DNA of 64,000 nucleotides from Chamaea fasciata (GCA_029207755.1 JARCOQ010000016.1:5001-69000); one strand, 5' to 3'; positions 1 to 11,815 are shown, numbered from the stretch's first letter. The notes: generated by a model not told the origin, from the letters alone. Numbers and translations: made by a program.

Positions 1-1685
1 GAGGAATTGTCTGGGACTTGGACTGTCCCTCGGGGTGACACCAGTTGCTGTGACTTCTATCATTCCATATGTTTGACTCCCAAAACTTCCCAGCCCAGGG
101 GCTTGAGCTGACAGGGCAGCACAAAGATTGTTCTCTGTGTGGTGCCCAGATTTGGGGTTCACTGTCACCTTTGCTAGTTTAGATGAATTATACCCACGGC
201 CCCGAATTCCCTGCTCAGTTCCCGCTGCAATAACCTCACAGTGCCTCACGGAGCATGGATATTCCCACGCAGAGCTGCTGCTTGAATGCCAGACGTGTCA
301 GGAACCAGCAGAGCTTCCAAGGAAGCTCAGCAGGATGGGGACAGGATAGGTTTCTATTCCATAGATTTGGTTAATTCTAACCCTCATCCCCTGGGGGTCA
401 CCTGTCAGATTTCCCTGGAATTCAGCCACCCCCCTGAGCTCGGGCTCCAGGTGATGTTTCAGAGCAGGAGAAGGCACTGGCCGGCCTGTGCTGAGGCAGC
501 CCCTGTGCCCTCGGGAGGACACAGCTCCCTGCAGGAGCTCAGCTCCTTTCCGAGCCCCAGCAGTGGCCTCTGCAAGTGCCTTTCCCTCAGGCAAGGGACG
601 CCCATCCCTGCCTTCAGCACACCTCCAGTGGGACCCACCTGCAAAAGCTTTCCATCGCTTCTGCACTCCGGCCGGCTCCCTGGAAAAGTCCAGACTTCAT
701 CCAAACGAAACTCCATCCCACTCAAACCTTTGATTTTGAGGCATCTCCGAGGGCCGTTGCTCTGGATTTAATTTCTGTGAGGGAGGAGCGCCTTGGCTTT
801 AATGCTGCCGACGGGTGATGTCCTCAGGCTGAAAGGGAGGGGATTTGGGGTGGCCAGGACATCCCTGGCAACTGTGTGGGAGCTCCGGGAGGTGGGAATT
901 GCTGTCTGAGCCCCTCTGCAGACAGCCCGAGCTGCCGTTCCCGGGCAATGCCAGCTGTTCCCTGGGGAGCTCTTGGGCTGTGGGTGCCTCTGTCCGGGCT
1001 GCAGCATCTCCCCGTGCCCGGCGGGAGCAGCCCCTGGCCGAGGAGCCGCGGCAGCCCCGGGGCCGTGTCCGTGCCAGCCCCGAGCCCGGCCCCGGGCCCT
1101 GCGTTTGGCCGCCGCTGCCACGGGCGGGGCCCCGCAGGCACAGCTCCTCCCCTGCACATCATCCCAGGGCTGCTGGCCCCGCTGGGGCTGCCGGCCTCCT
1201 TCCTCCCTGCGCCTCCGGGCACCCGGGACACCTGCAGGAAACCCCGAGGGACACTGCAGGCGGCACGGGGGGGCACCGAGGCCTCCGGCCAGAAAAGCAG
1301 CCCCGGCCTCAGCAGCTGCCATCATTTTGGCCCGGCAACACTCACCTGCAGGAAACGCCCCTGTGCGGGTGGGACCGGCCCTGCCTCTCTGCAGAGCTTT
1401 GGCCGTGGAAGAAGGGAAGCCTCAGGACTTGTCCTGCTCCTTTCCGCCCGGAAAGAGACTTTGTGTGAGTACTTTTACGGCAGCTGCTGGGTAAATCCTG
1501 GAAAGGACAGGAAATCAGCGTCACTGGAAGAGCTTTGTGCTGTCGTGAGCTGCCAGCCACTTCTGCCCTCGAGCCATTCCAGGGGCTGGTGTGTGAAGCA
1601 GCTTTGGCAGAGAAGGCGGCACTGCACTTACCTTAGTGGGGCCAAGCGTTGCCATCCTATGGAGGTCCATCCCCATAATGCAGAG
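1..1685. other. GC-rich noncoding stretch of copy A
   Basis: No recognisable gene. The part at about 950-1330 is CpG-rich and has long open frames in several phases on both strands, as expected from base composition. The longest plus-strand frame (about 876-1733) starts at GTG and runs into a SINE, so it is not credible as a gene. A consensus minus-strand splice donor (CTGCAG followed by GTGAGTG) lies at about 1345-1355 and is preserved in the second copy near 22550, so part of a noncoding transcript is possible. Counterpart: 21202-22886. Confidence 0.5.
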
Positions 1686-1808
1686 ATTGGTTCAGCTGCT
1701 TGGAGCAGAGTCCGGGTAATGCCAAGGTGCTGAGTTCGATTCTCAAACGGTCCGTCCGCTTGAGAGTCAGATTTTAGGATCCCTCTCAGCCTCAGTGTAT
1801 CCTGTGAC
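1686..1808 (+). mobile_element. tRNA-Ile-derived SINE with CR1-like tail (TguSINE1 type)
   Basis: The 5' part is a degenerate tRNA: an A-box-like region, then AATGCCAAGG matching the anticodon arm of tRNA-Ile(AAU), then a B-box-like GAGTTCGATTC and a former acceptor end. The following bases (CGCTTGAGAGTCAG, then GATCC, then CCTGTGAC) follow the 3' tail of passerine CR1-mobilised SINEs. The tRNA part carries many substitutions and cannot be a functional tRNA gene. Family assignment rests on recalled consensus, not on a search. Confidence 0.6.
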
Positions 1809-1919
1809 CTGGAAATAAGAGGAAAATTCTCGGCTGAGTTTTAATAAAACAGCTTTTGCCATTGCAGGGTGTGAGCTGCACTCGGCGATTTTCGGCCGCG
1901 ACGAGCCCCACGAGCCTTC

Positions 1920-2600
1920 CGCCCTTCCTTGCCGCCATCTTCGTTGCGTCTGAGGCCACTTCCGGTCCCGCCGGCATCTTTTTTGCGGCACCGCTAAGGC
2001 GCCCGGCAGGTGTTTACACAGACGCCTGACTAAATCCACGAATTTGAACGCAAGCGCGGCGCGGCTGAGCACACGGCCCGTGTCCTCTCACCTGGAGACG
2101 CCGCGGAAAATTGCGTCCCGGCGGCGCCGTTGTCGGGGTTTCGTGCAGGCATCTGACTCAACGCCTATAGGGTCCTTATTTTTTCCCGCCCTTTTGGCCG
2201 CCCTTTTTGGAAGGTCGGGCGCCTCGCGCCTGGGCGCCATTTTGTGAGGGGCGTCGCGTGACTTCCGCTTTTCCTTGCCGCCATCTTTGTTGCGGCTGTG
2301 GTCACTTCCGTCCCGGCCGCCATGTTCTTTGCGGCTCGGCATAGGCCCCTTGCAGGTGTTTACACAGACGCCTGACTAAATCCACGAATTTCAAAGCAAG
2401 CGCGGCGCGGCTGAGCACACGGCCCGTGTCCCCACACCTGGAAACGCCGCGGAAAATTGCGCCCGGGCGGCGCCGTAGTCGGGGTTTTTGTGCAGGCATC
2501 TGGCTAAACGCCTATAGGGTCCTTATTTTTTCCCGCCCTTTTGGCCGCCCTTTTTGGAAGGTCGGGCGCCTCGCGTCTAGCCGCCATCTTGGTAGTGGAA
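1920..2600 (-). promoter_or_regulatory. Tandem promoter-like repeat, two 346-bp units plus terminal core
   Basis: A YY1 consensus (AAGATGGCGGC on the minus strand) occurs at about 1931, 2277 and 2580, spaced 346 and 303 bp. About 25-30 bp upstream of the first two, in the minus-strand sense, is an ETS-type CGGAAGTG. About 185 bp downstream of the 2277 site, at 2092, is a strong donor (CTCCAG followed by GTGAGAGG). TATA-less promoters with ETS and YY1 near the start site are a known vertebrate class, so each unit resembles a leftward promoter plus first exon. The donor of the second unit (near 2437) is weakened to GTGTGG. Motifs were read by eye. Confidence 0.6.
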
Positions 2601-2849
2601 CCCACTAAAATGCCCCCTCGGCTCCTCCCACAAGCGCCTGGCCCAATGGACTGCCGCCCGCGGCGCCGCTGCGCCCCCATCCCGTGTCCGCACACCCGCA
2701 AACGCCGCGGAAAATCGCGCCCGGACGGCTCCGAGGTCCGGGTGGCGCGCGCAGGCAGCCGGCTGCCACGCGCCCGGGCTCCTTGCCTTTTTCCCTCCCT
2801 TTCGGCCCCGAGCTCACAGTGCGGGGCTGCCACGCGCGTCGGGGACGGG
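2601..2849. other. CpG-rich link between promoter-like and CTCF-like arrays
   Basis: GC- and CpG-rich, with no recognised gene. A degenerate last copy of the promoter-repeat motif (CGCCGCGGAAAATCGCGCCC) is visible at about 2702-2722. The counterpart at 24501-24760 has about 20 extra bases of GCGGGCGGGCGG-type sequence. Open frames on both strands here are compositional. Confidence 0.5.
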
Positions 2850-3130
2850 CGGGGGGGGACAGCTGCACTACCGCTCTTTGCCCACACGGTGGCAGCATTG
2901 CCTCACAGAGCATGAGGTACGGGCACGGGGGACAGCTGCACTACCGCTGTTTGCCCACGCGGTGGCAGCATTGCCGCACAGATCAGGCGGGACGGGCGGG
3001 GGGGGGGAGCTGCACTACCGCTGTTTGCCCACGCGGTGGCAGCATTGCCGCACAGATCAGGCGGGACGGGCGGGAGGGACAGCTGCACTACCGCTCTCTG
3101 CCCACAGGGTGGCAGCACTGCCGCGCGGCG
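2850..3130 (+). promoter_or_regulatory. Four-copy 73-74-bp tandem repeat with CTCF-like sites
   Basis: Each unit runs from a GGACAGCTGCACTACCGCT-like start to a CTCF-like core. Cores lie at 2882-2895 (CCACACGGTGGCAG), 2955-2968 and 3029-3042 (both CCACGCGGTGGCAG) and 3102-3115 (CCACAGGGTGGCAG). The central pair differs at one position from the published vertebrate CTCF consensus CCGCGNGGNGGCAG. All four lie in the same orientation, spaced 73, 74 and 73 bp. The array is immediately upstream, in the leftward sense, of the YY1/ETS promoter-like array. Binding is inferred, not shown. Confidence 0.6.
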
Positions 3131-3269
3131 GCGCGGAGCGGAGCCATAAACGAACGTGCCCAGGAATGCCCTTCCGAACAGCCTCCGGAATAAATGGCCC
3201 AAAAGACCCCCGAGCACACCTGCGAGAACCCTGCCAGCAACCAGACCGAAACAAAAAAGCCTTTCGTTC

Positions 3270-3720
3270 AGGCTCTATTTCAATATTTTATATCTTTGTG
3301 ATTCTGATATTTACATTCATCATTACAATTCATCTTTTATATTATGTACATTATACATCATGTATTATGTTTATTATACTATTATATTTATTATAGATAT
3401 TAAATATAGAAAGTTATATATAAAATAATTTATTATTTATTATGTAATGTTATAAATAATAATACATTTCATTTAAATATGATTATGTACATTATAGATG
3501 TTTATATTATGTATATTAAATATATTTATAAAACGTGTAGTATGTAATAATATATTGTGTATTTTTTATTGATATTATTTTTCATATCCTATACTTTTTG
3601 TTATTTTTCTTTTTCATTATTTTTTAAATTCGTTTGTTTATATTTTAAACGATATTTTACACTAGATGAATTCATGAACCTAACACATCAGAAATACAAT
3701 TAATTTGAATTAAATGAGCC
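3270..3720. repeat. AT-rich island
   Basis: About 450 bp of almost pure A/T dominated by TATTAT, TTATAT and ATAATA words, beginning abruptly after the CpG-rich promoter/CTCF-like region. No gene. Recurs nearly unchanged at about 25118-25568. Confidence 0.8.
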
Positions 3721-4191
3721 TGGTTTTCTAAGGGGTAAAGTTTTAATCTTTATTTAAATAATATGGGCATATTTTCTCTATCTGTATGGGGTTTTTTTGG
3801 TGGGTTGCGGGGGATTGTATTTTGGGGGTTTTCTTTTTTTGTTCGCTTTGTTTTGGATTTCTTTGCTAATAAACAAGCAGGGTCGGAGAGTTCAAAATAA
3901 AACGTCTACTTTGTTTTTATTGCTCCCTCTGAAATACGCCTCGACAGCCTGGACAGCAGGCTGCTGCTGGTAACACTGTGCACGGGTAGGAGGAGACCTG
4001 GTCGGGGCTGGGAAGGAAAAAACGGCACCACGGTGGTCACAGCTTTCTCCCTTCAGGAGTTTTATGGAGCAGAAAATACAGAGCTTTTGCCAACTGCGCT
4101 CTCTATGACATCCCGACGTCCAGCGGGCACCGAGGTCATTTCTCATCTTTCTTGCCAACAGCCAAACCCCCAGGCGCCTGGGGGAAGAAAG
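3721..4191. other. Noncoding spacer in copy A
   Basis: No recognised gene. Contains T- and G-rich runs around 3780-3870 and AATAAA-type motifs near 3870 and 3896. Counterpart at 25569-26040. Confidence 0.4.
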
Positions 4192-4505
4192 AGTATGGGG
4201 AAAAAAAAAAAGGAACAAAGAAAACATGAAAAAATAAACCAAAACTATAGAAAATAATAAATAAAATTAAAATACCAAAAGAAAAAAATTTCAAAGTAAC
4301 AAAAAAGTGGAAAAAAAATTTAAAAAAAATAAAAATAAAAAACGAAAAGTAGTTTTAACAAGTAAATAAATAGCTAAAGAAAAAAAAAAAAATTAAAAAA
4401 CTGAAGAAAAAGTCTTTCAAAAACCACAAAACGCAACATGAAAAACCACAACAAAAGAGCACAAAAATACAAAAATAACAAGAAATAAAATACAAAATTA
4501 AATAA
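4192..4505. repeat. A-rich degenerate low-complexity tract
   Basis: About 310 bp that is mostly A with scattered T, C and G, including uninterrupted A runs, for example at about 4200 and 4381. It could be a decayed poly(A)-type simple repeat. The copy at 26043-26350 differs by small length changes in the A runs, as expected for low-complexity DNA. Confidence 0.75.
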
Positions 4506-6835
4506 ATGCAGCTTTCACCTCCTGCCACTGCCTAAAAAAGCGCCATGGCTTTCCTCAATTATGCAGCAATAAGGGAAACAAACCCAGTGCCCCCCAGAAC
4601 AGAAGGTTTTCTAGACAATTCCCACTTCTGCTTGGAAACAAATTCTATTTTAGTGGGAAGCTCATTTTGGACAAACATCCAAATGTGCCAAGGTAGGAAA
4701 GAACCAGCCCCTTGTGTCCAAGGAACAGCAGCTAGGCCTGGATTCAGGTTTTAATGGCATTTATGTAATTAAAAATGCAGTAAATTGAACTTTACAAAGA
4801 GACGAATCGTGGCAAATAAATACTTCAAAGTTTTCTTGGGAATTCACAGAATTTTGTGGAGATGGTGCTGGACAATTGCTGATTTACCAATATTAATTGG
4901 GTAAATTTCCTTGGAAATGTGCTCTACAAGGTACAAAAATTCCAATTAGGATGGAAAATTGGAATAAATAAATATTCCCTTACTAAAATCAGAGAGAAAA
5001 TCAGAGTTATTCCTTCAATTAAAAGGAAGGAATAACATCTAAATCCAAGCCTGCCTGGAAAACAAGCTCAGGAATTTCTAACATTGAAAACTTTTGCAAG
5101 AGTCATGAAGTTGGTGAAAGTTCATGGAATGATGGTTTAAAATCTGCTTCCTCTGCTCTGATTTAAAGGGAAGTGGGAATTCAACAGGTCCAGTTACTCC
5201 CATCCAACCTTGGACTGGGATAAGGCCTTCCAGTGGCTTCACTTCCTACTGGCTCTCTCCTTTTCGCCAACTACCTGCAAGAGGAAAAGCAACAGGAATA
5301 AAGTCTCAAACAGGATGGCCTTGGTCCAGGCAGACTGAGGTGCAGCTCCCAGGGAGGGAGGCCAGGCTGTGCCTCGGGGAGCTCCGGGAATCTGGGATTG
5401 CCCGTGGGATTCAAGGGCTGGAAAAGCACACCCACCTGCCAGGTTCAGTGCTGGGACAGAGCAAGGCCGGGGCTCAGGGGCAGCAGTTAGAGCTGGGACT
5501 GCAGGAGAACACCCCAAACCCGGGTTAAACATCCGGCACGACACGCAGCACGCTCCGGGAGAAACTCGGGTGGAGAAGCCCCGGGATGCTCCACGTTCCT
5601 TGCCCTTGGCAGCTGTGCCAGGGCCTCCCTCAGAATGCTGACCTCACCGTGCAGCTCCTACAAAACAGGAGAACTTATGGGAATCGCCCAGAATCCCTGG
5701 ACTTCCAGTTATTAAGAACCACAGCTGCAGCGAAAGGTGTACAAACACTACTGCAAACCAGCAGGTCTGAGGAGACGCAGGGATTTATTCCCGAGGGGAC
5801 ACAAGGATCCCTCAGCCAGCCAGGATTTCTCCCAGGCTCTTCCCACTGCTCTCTGAGGACACAAACAGCAGTTTTTCCCTCGAGTTCCCCTTTCCAACAA
5901 TGCCAAGACTCCTGTTCTCCTCCAACCCCAGGTTCAGGAAGGAAAGTAGGAATATTATCACTGCACAGACTGTCCAAGAGGGTGTGACTGAGGCAGCAGC
6001 ACCAGCTCCCACTCCACTGCTGCTCTGGATTCCTGAGCAGCTCCTTTCCATCCTGCCCTTCCCAGCACCATTCCCTGGGTGCCATGTCCACAGACACCTT
6101 CTCCATGCCGCTTAAAACCCACAGACACCAACAGAAAGGAGATCAAAAATCAATTCACATGCTGCTAGTCAGAGAGAATGGGAGAGGCCTAAAAATCTGC
6201 ATTTATTTTAGAACACTAGAGCAATTTCTTCATGACCCTGACTATCAGTGATGGGCAGATAAACACCTTCTTTAACTTACTACCTGCAAAAACATCAAGT
6301 TTCAAGTTTAGTAAAGATAAAATTTTGCTGCAAAAATAAAAGAGGTGGGATGTTGGTGTTGGTGCTTTAACCTTCGGACATTAGCGGCTATTTGTAAAAC
6401 AAATTCATTATTGAAGCAGCTAACTTGAAAATAAGGGGTTTTTACAATAAAGTTGACCAAAAAAGAGTCTCAAAATTAAGATATAGGCTGCACAAATATT
6501 TAAGAAAAAAAAAGTTGTCTTTCGTGCGTATAACCTGCCAGCCTCTCATGTTTTCAGTCCTTACCATTTATTTTTACCAAGGTGATGATTAAAACCTTGT
6601 CAAAAGCTCAAAAAAAAAAAATTCCAGGACAAGGCAGGTGTTTTCCCAAGCACCCTCAGTGTGGAGCTGTGTCAGCCACAAGTGTTTGCTCCCGCAGCCC
6701 AGCCCGGAGCAGGCTCCAGCTGCTGCCCAGGGGTTACCAAGGAAATCACTTGTTTGAAGCTGTAAACGCAGGTGGCCTGCACTGGAGTGCCAATAAATGT
6801 GAAATGTGTGACTCCCACCTTGAATAGCGATCGAT
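4506..6835. other. Noncoding spacer of copy A
   Basis: Moderate-GC sequence with no recognised gene, repeat family or RNA. Open frames at about 5239-5544 and 5675-6106 (minus) and 5586-5987 (plus) are short and overlap one another, and the copies of some of them in block A' differ in frame or length (a 1-bp insertion near 27422 changes the plus frame), arguing against coding. Counterpart: 26351-28688. Confidence 0.5.
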
Positions 6836-8529
6836 CTTCTCAGGGGAGCCCCTCACCCAGGATGGGGGGCTCTGCCACGGATTTCATCCCTCTGCATCTG
6901 AAACAAAGTCAGGACAACAGTCAGAGTGCTGCAGGATACCTTGACAGCTCCACACATCTTGTGGCAATCTAGGAATACCCTCTACAGTCTAACTACACCC
7001 CACATCACAAATTTCAAGCCCCCAGGACTATTACCCTCGTACCCCTACACCCAGACTGAGCAGCAAGGCAGAGCAGCTCCGGGCCAAACACACACCAACA
7101 CCTGTGACACAGCACAGGACAAACGAGGGGACACAACAGGGACAGAAAACTCTGGGCAAGAAGAACGACCCTGAGGGTCCAGAGAACTCGGAATGAGATG
7201 ACCGAGGTGAGACGGAAGGTGAGCTGGCCAGGCTCAGAGAACCCTGCAGGAACAAGATGCCATCGGGATGACTTATCCCAAGAGACGCAGAGATGGATGC
7301 CCGAGAATCCTACGGTCAGAATCCTCCACCTGTCTTTGCCTTCTCACAAGACCTAACCCGCCGGAATGGATCAGGGCGGTGCACGGCTGTCAGTACAGCT
7401 CAGAACAAGACCTGAAAAGGCATCAGACTGGATGCTTGTGAAGAGAGATGGATTCTGATGAGTGTCCGAGCAGCTGAGACAAAGGCACCTGGCTGAGGAG
7501 CACAGAGATCAGAAATGCTAAGACTGATGCCAGGGGTTTTGACAGGCCCCTGAAAGGACTAAAGGAAAAGACAAGACACCCAAAAGACACAGAGTGCACA
7601 AGAGACAAGTGACACAACACACACCAGGACTGCTCTGCCCTGCACACCTCAGCACTGAGATGAAAAATGAGACTTTCCCTTCATGTAGCCTAAGGGGTCA
7701 CATCTTGGTGCCCCCAACTCCAAACCTGACTTAAAAAATCCCTCCCGGTGATCCCTGCCCTGGCATCCTGCTTTCATCCCCTCTGTGAGCCATAGCCCTC
7801 CACTTATCTCTCAGGCATCCAGGGAGGCAAATCCCTGCCAGGTCCAAAGAAGGCCGCCTCTCCCTCAGGAAAATTCCTGCTGTCGCCGGGCTGTTGTCTC
7901 TTAGTCAGCTACAACAAAGAAAACCAAACATGAATGCGTGATCTTAGCAGCCCATCACCCAAAACCCGACAATTCTGCTACTCACTGTCTCCTAAGCTTG
8001 CCTGTGTCCTCGGCCCCGCGCTTCAGCTGCGCTCAGAGGCCAACGCCGGCGTCGCAGGGTCTGCCTGGGTAAAGAGCAGACAAGGTGACGTGGCAGCGCT
8101 GGAACTTGAGGGGACCCTCCCTCCTCCTCCTTCTCCTCCCTGACTAACCTCAACTCCTCGGCCGTTATCCAAGCCTACCTGGATGGGGCCTTCACAAGGA
8201 GAAGATCAAGGCTCCATCACAGACTCCTGGAATGCTCCCGGAGGGCTCACGGGTGAGGTGACCCGGGTCTGTCGTCCCGTTGGTGAGAGGGGAGCTCGGC
8301 CTCCTGCGAGTGGACTCCCTAAAACACACAATAACGGAGGCTTAGAGTTGCACCAGCGAGTGAGGCTTGAACAATAGCAACGGCTTCTGTCCACCCGTCA
8401 CTGCTCACCTCGCCCACGTCAGCTTGACTGCTGAGATCCGGCTTCACCACCTAAAAATAAAGACAAAGAACAGAGCTGTAACACAGCCATCATTTACACC
8501 TCCCCTGCAAACAGAAACAGGGACTGACC
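6836..8529. repeat. 3.18-kb tandem repeat unit with ~1.49-kb internal deletion (copy A, unit 1)
   Basis: The unit starts at TTCTCAGGGGAGCCCCTCAC and matches full units of the right array at both ends, but is only about 1694 bp long. The join is at about 7690-7900, where the two internal paralogous segments of a full unit (CACATCT..GGACATCC to CTACAATAAAGAAAACC) appear merged into one. This is what unequal recombination between those segments, about 1.5 kb apart, would produce. Confidence 0.8.
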
Positions 8530-11140
8530 TTCTCAGGGGAGCCCCTCACCCAGGATGGGGGGCTCTGCCACAGATTTCATCTCTCTGCATCTGAAACAGT
8601 GTTTGGACAACAGTCAGAGTGCTGCAGGATACCTTGACAGCTCCACACATCTTGTGGCAATCTAGGAATACCCTCTACAGTCTAACCACACCCCACATCA
8701 CAAATTTCAAGCCCCCAGGACTATTACCCTCATACCCCTACACCCAGACTGAGCAGCAAGGCAGAGCAGCTCCGGGCCAAACACACACCAACACCCGTGA
8801 CACAGCACAGGACAAACGAGGGGACACAACAGGGACAGAAAACTCTGGGCAAGAAGAACGACCCTGAGGGTCCAGAGAACTCGGAATGAGATGACCGAGG
8901 TGAGACGGAAGGTGAGCTGGCCAGGCTCAGAGAACCCTGCAGGAACAAGATGCCATCGGGATGACTTATCCCAAGAGACGCAGAGATGGATGCTTGAGAA
9001 TCCTACGGTCAGAATCCTCGACCTGTCTTTGCATTCTCACAAGACCTAACCCGCCGGAATGGATCAGGGCGGTGCACGGCTGTCAATACAGCTCAGAACA
9101 AGACCTGAAAAGGCATCGGACTGGATGCTTGTGAAGACAGATGGATTCTGATGAGTGTCCGAGCAGCTGAAACAAAGGCACCTGGCTGAGGAGCACAGAG
9201 ATCAGAAATGCTAAGACTGATGCCAGGGGTTTTGACAGGCCCCTGAAAGGACTAAAGGAAAAGACAAGACACCAAACAGACAGAGTGCACAACAGACAAG
9301 TGACACAACACACACCAGGACTGCTCTGCCCTGCACACCTCAGCACTGAGATGAAAAATGAGACTTTCCCTTCATGTAGCCTAAGGGGTCACATCTGGGA
9401 CATCCCCAGCTCCAAACCCGACTCAAAAAATCCCTCCCGGTGACCCCTGCCCTGGTACCCCGCTTTCATCCCCTCCCTAGTTCCGAGCCCTCCACTTATC
9501 TCTCAGATGTCTGGGGAGGTGAATCCACGCTGGGCCGCAAAGAAGGCCACCTATGCCTCTGGGAAATTCCTCCTGTCACTGGGCTGCTGTCTCCTAGTCA
9601 GCTACAATAAAGAAAACCAAATATCAAAGCATAATCTTAGCTGCACATCAGCCAAAAACCAGCAGCTCTGCTACTCACCGTCTCTTAAGCAGGACCGGGT
9701 CCTCGGGCCCCGTGCGTGCTTCAGCTGAGCTCGGAGGCCGACGCTCGCAGCGCCAAAGCCTTAGAGGCATTACTGGCACCGAGCCCACCCACCGTGGCCT
9801 CCATTAGGGCTGTGAGCATCCCCGGTTAGAGCAGGACAGGAACGCAGGGTGGACATCCCCGGTGAACCTCAACCCTGTGGACTCTGCCCCACCACTGTCA
9901 CTTCCTGCCCGGCCCTAGCTTAGGGTTACTGCCTGCACCTCTCAGGACTTCTGGCCTTGTCTTGCATTAGGATTGCTGCCGGCACCTGCTCTCAGGGAAA
10001 CAGTGTTGGCAGCAGCGCTGTGAGGGCCGGGATGCCTGTACTCTGACTTGTATCCTAGGCTGTACCCCTGATTTTCACTGTGTGTTCTCTAGTCCTTCAG
10101 TCCTTTACCTCAGCCTCTGTGTGTATCACTGTAACCTCCCCCCTTCTGAACCCTGCTTCTTCAGAGCCCTAGACCTTGCAGCCGGGGACGCTCTGCACCG
10201 TTAGGGTCCCAAGAGCTGTCCCGCACGCAGGACAGGTACATCCACAGTTGTTCCCTGCCTACCCTAAGAAACGTGGCCCTGAGACAGGGCAGAGGCTGAC
10301 AGAGCCGAACTCTTTGCGGTGGCAAAAGGCACGAAGCCTTACCAACCGCCGCCTCGAGAGGGAATCAGGAGCACTTCCACCGGCTGCGGAGAGACAGGGA
10401 ATCCCAGGGTGGGTGGGGCGGGAAACCCCCGTTATCCCCAGACCTGTTGGATCCTGCTCCCCACTATCGCTTCCTGCCTGGCCCTAGCCTGACAGTGTCT
10501 GCACAGGTCAGAGCTTCTGGTGTGTTCCTGCACTAGGGCTGCTGCCTGCACCTGCTCTCAGGGGAAGTGTGCTGGTAGCAGTGCTGTGAGGGCCGCTACA
10601 CCTGTACTCTGACTTGTATCCTAGCCTGTTCCCCTGAGTTTCACCGTGTGTCCTCTAGTCCTTGAGTCCTTTACCTCAGCCTCTGTGTGTGTGGCTACAC
10701 CTCCCCCCTTCTAAACCCAACTTCTTTAGAGCCCTGCACCTCGCAGCCAGGCCTTCTGGCAGTGCCCTGCATAAGGGCTCCTGCCTGTACCTGCACTCAG
10801 GGAAACGGGCATGTCTTTAGGGCTACTCCTTCGGGTCTGGGTTAGGGGTGGGGTCGGGCTGGTACACCTGTACTCTCAATTGGCACATCTTGGACATCCC
10901 TATCTCCACACCTGACTCAAAAACCCCTCCTGACAAGTCCTGACCCAGCACTCCACTTTCATCCCCTCTGTGGCTCTGAACCCTCCACTTATCTCTTGGA
11001 CGTCTGGGGATGAGAATCCACGTTGGGTGCCACAGAAGGCCGCCTCTCCCTCAGGGAAACTCCTGCTCTCACCGGGCTGCTGTCTCTTATTTGGCTACAA
11101 GAAATAAAACAAACATCGATGTATGATCTCAGCAGATCTG
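8530..11140. repeat. 3.18-kb tandem repeat, terminal partial unit (copy A, unit 2)
   Basis: Full-length left and middle portions, then a diverged version of the repeated CTCCACTTATCTC..CTACAA module at about 10980-11120, where the array gives way to its right flank. No gene recognised; short open frames recur in every unit because the units are nearly identical. Confidence 0.8.
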
Positions 11141-11815
11141 TTGGCCAATCGGTCAGGGTGTAAGACAAGTAGACCACCTAAAACACACAAACAATAACAT
11201 ATGCTGAAGAGTTACATCAGAAACACCACCACACTTAACTGCATAAATATATAAATTTTCAAACAGACAACCCCAAAAAAATTCCAGCCAAAAAAGCCAA
11301 CTCTTATCACCCCTAGTCAAACTACTGAATATAATAAAAACAACACCATGTCCAAACCCCTTAATAATACTCCAGAACATATACTCAGAGACCCCCAAAG
11401 TTAAAGACTTCCCTCTAGCCAAATAAAAAGGAAAAAGCCCGTGCCTTGCGACCCATATTAATTCATTAACTTAAAACTTTAAAAATAAACGTTAAAGTTT
11501 AAACCTTTAGACAACACTAGCACACCATAGACGCCAGTCCCATCACTACATGCCAAACCAAAACTTATTTCAACCTTTTGTGCTGCTGCTGCTCGGCACA
11601 AAGGTTTGTCCCTCAGCACCTCCTGAAGTAATGTTCCACGCCCAAGGCCTCCCCCAGCCCCTGTGAGATGAACTCACCATCCTTCCATGAGCCTCACCTG
11701 GGAACCCAGCACAAACCCCTCTCCTCCTGCAGCTCCGTGCCAAACTCAGCTCGGGCTCCCCTCTTAAAGCAGTGCTGGCAGGACCCGCCCCCTCGTTATC
11801 CTTTACAGCTTCCAC
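11141..11815. other. Right flank of the 3.18-kb array, copy A
   Basis: AT-rich then mixed noncoding sequence with no recognised gene. Counterpart 44031-44700 at offset 32890, nearly identical. An inverted pair is visible near 11575-11605 (TTTGTGCTGCTGCTG, then CGGCACAAAGG), which could form a small hairpin in either transcript. Confidence 0.45.

Noticed and set aside
876..1733. 285-codon open frame in a CpG-rich region, duplicated at 22077-22934
   Set aside because: Starts at GTG, overlaps other long frames in the same GC-rich DNA, ends inside a SINE, and resembles no protein. Conservation between copies reflects recent duplication, not selection.
1686..1760. tRNA-Ile gene
   Set aside because: Stem positions and the A box are heavily mutated and a CR1-like tail follows. 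This is a SINE, not a functional tRNA gene.
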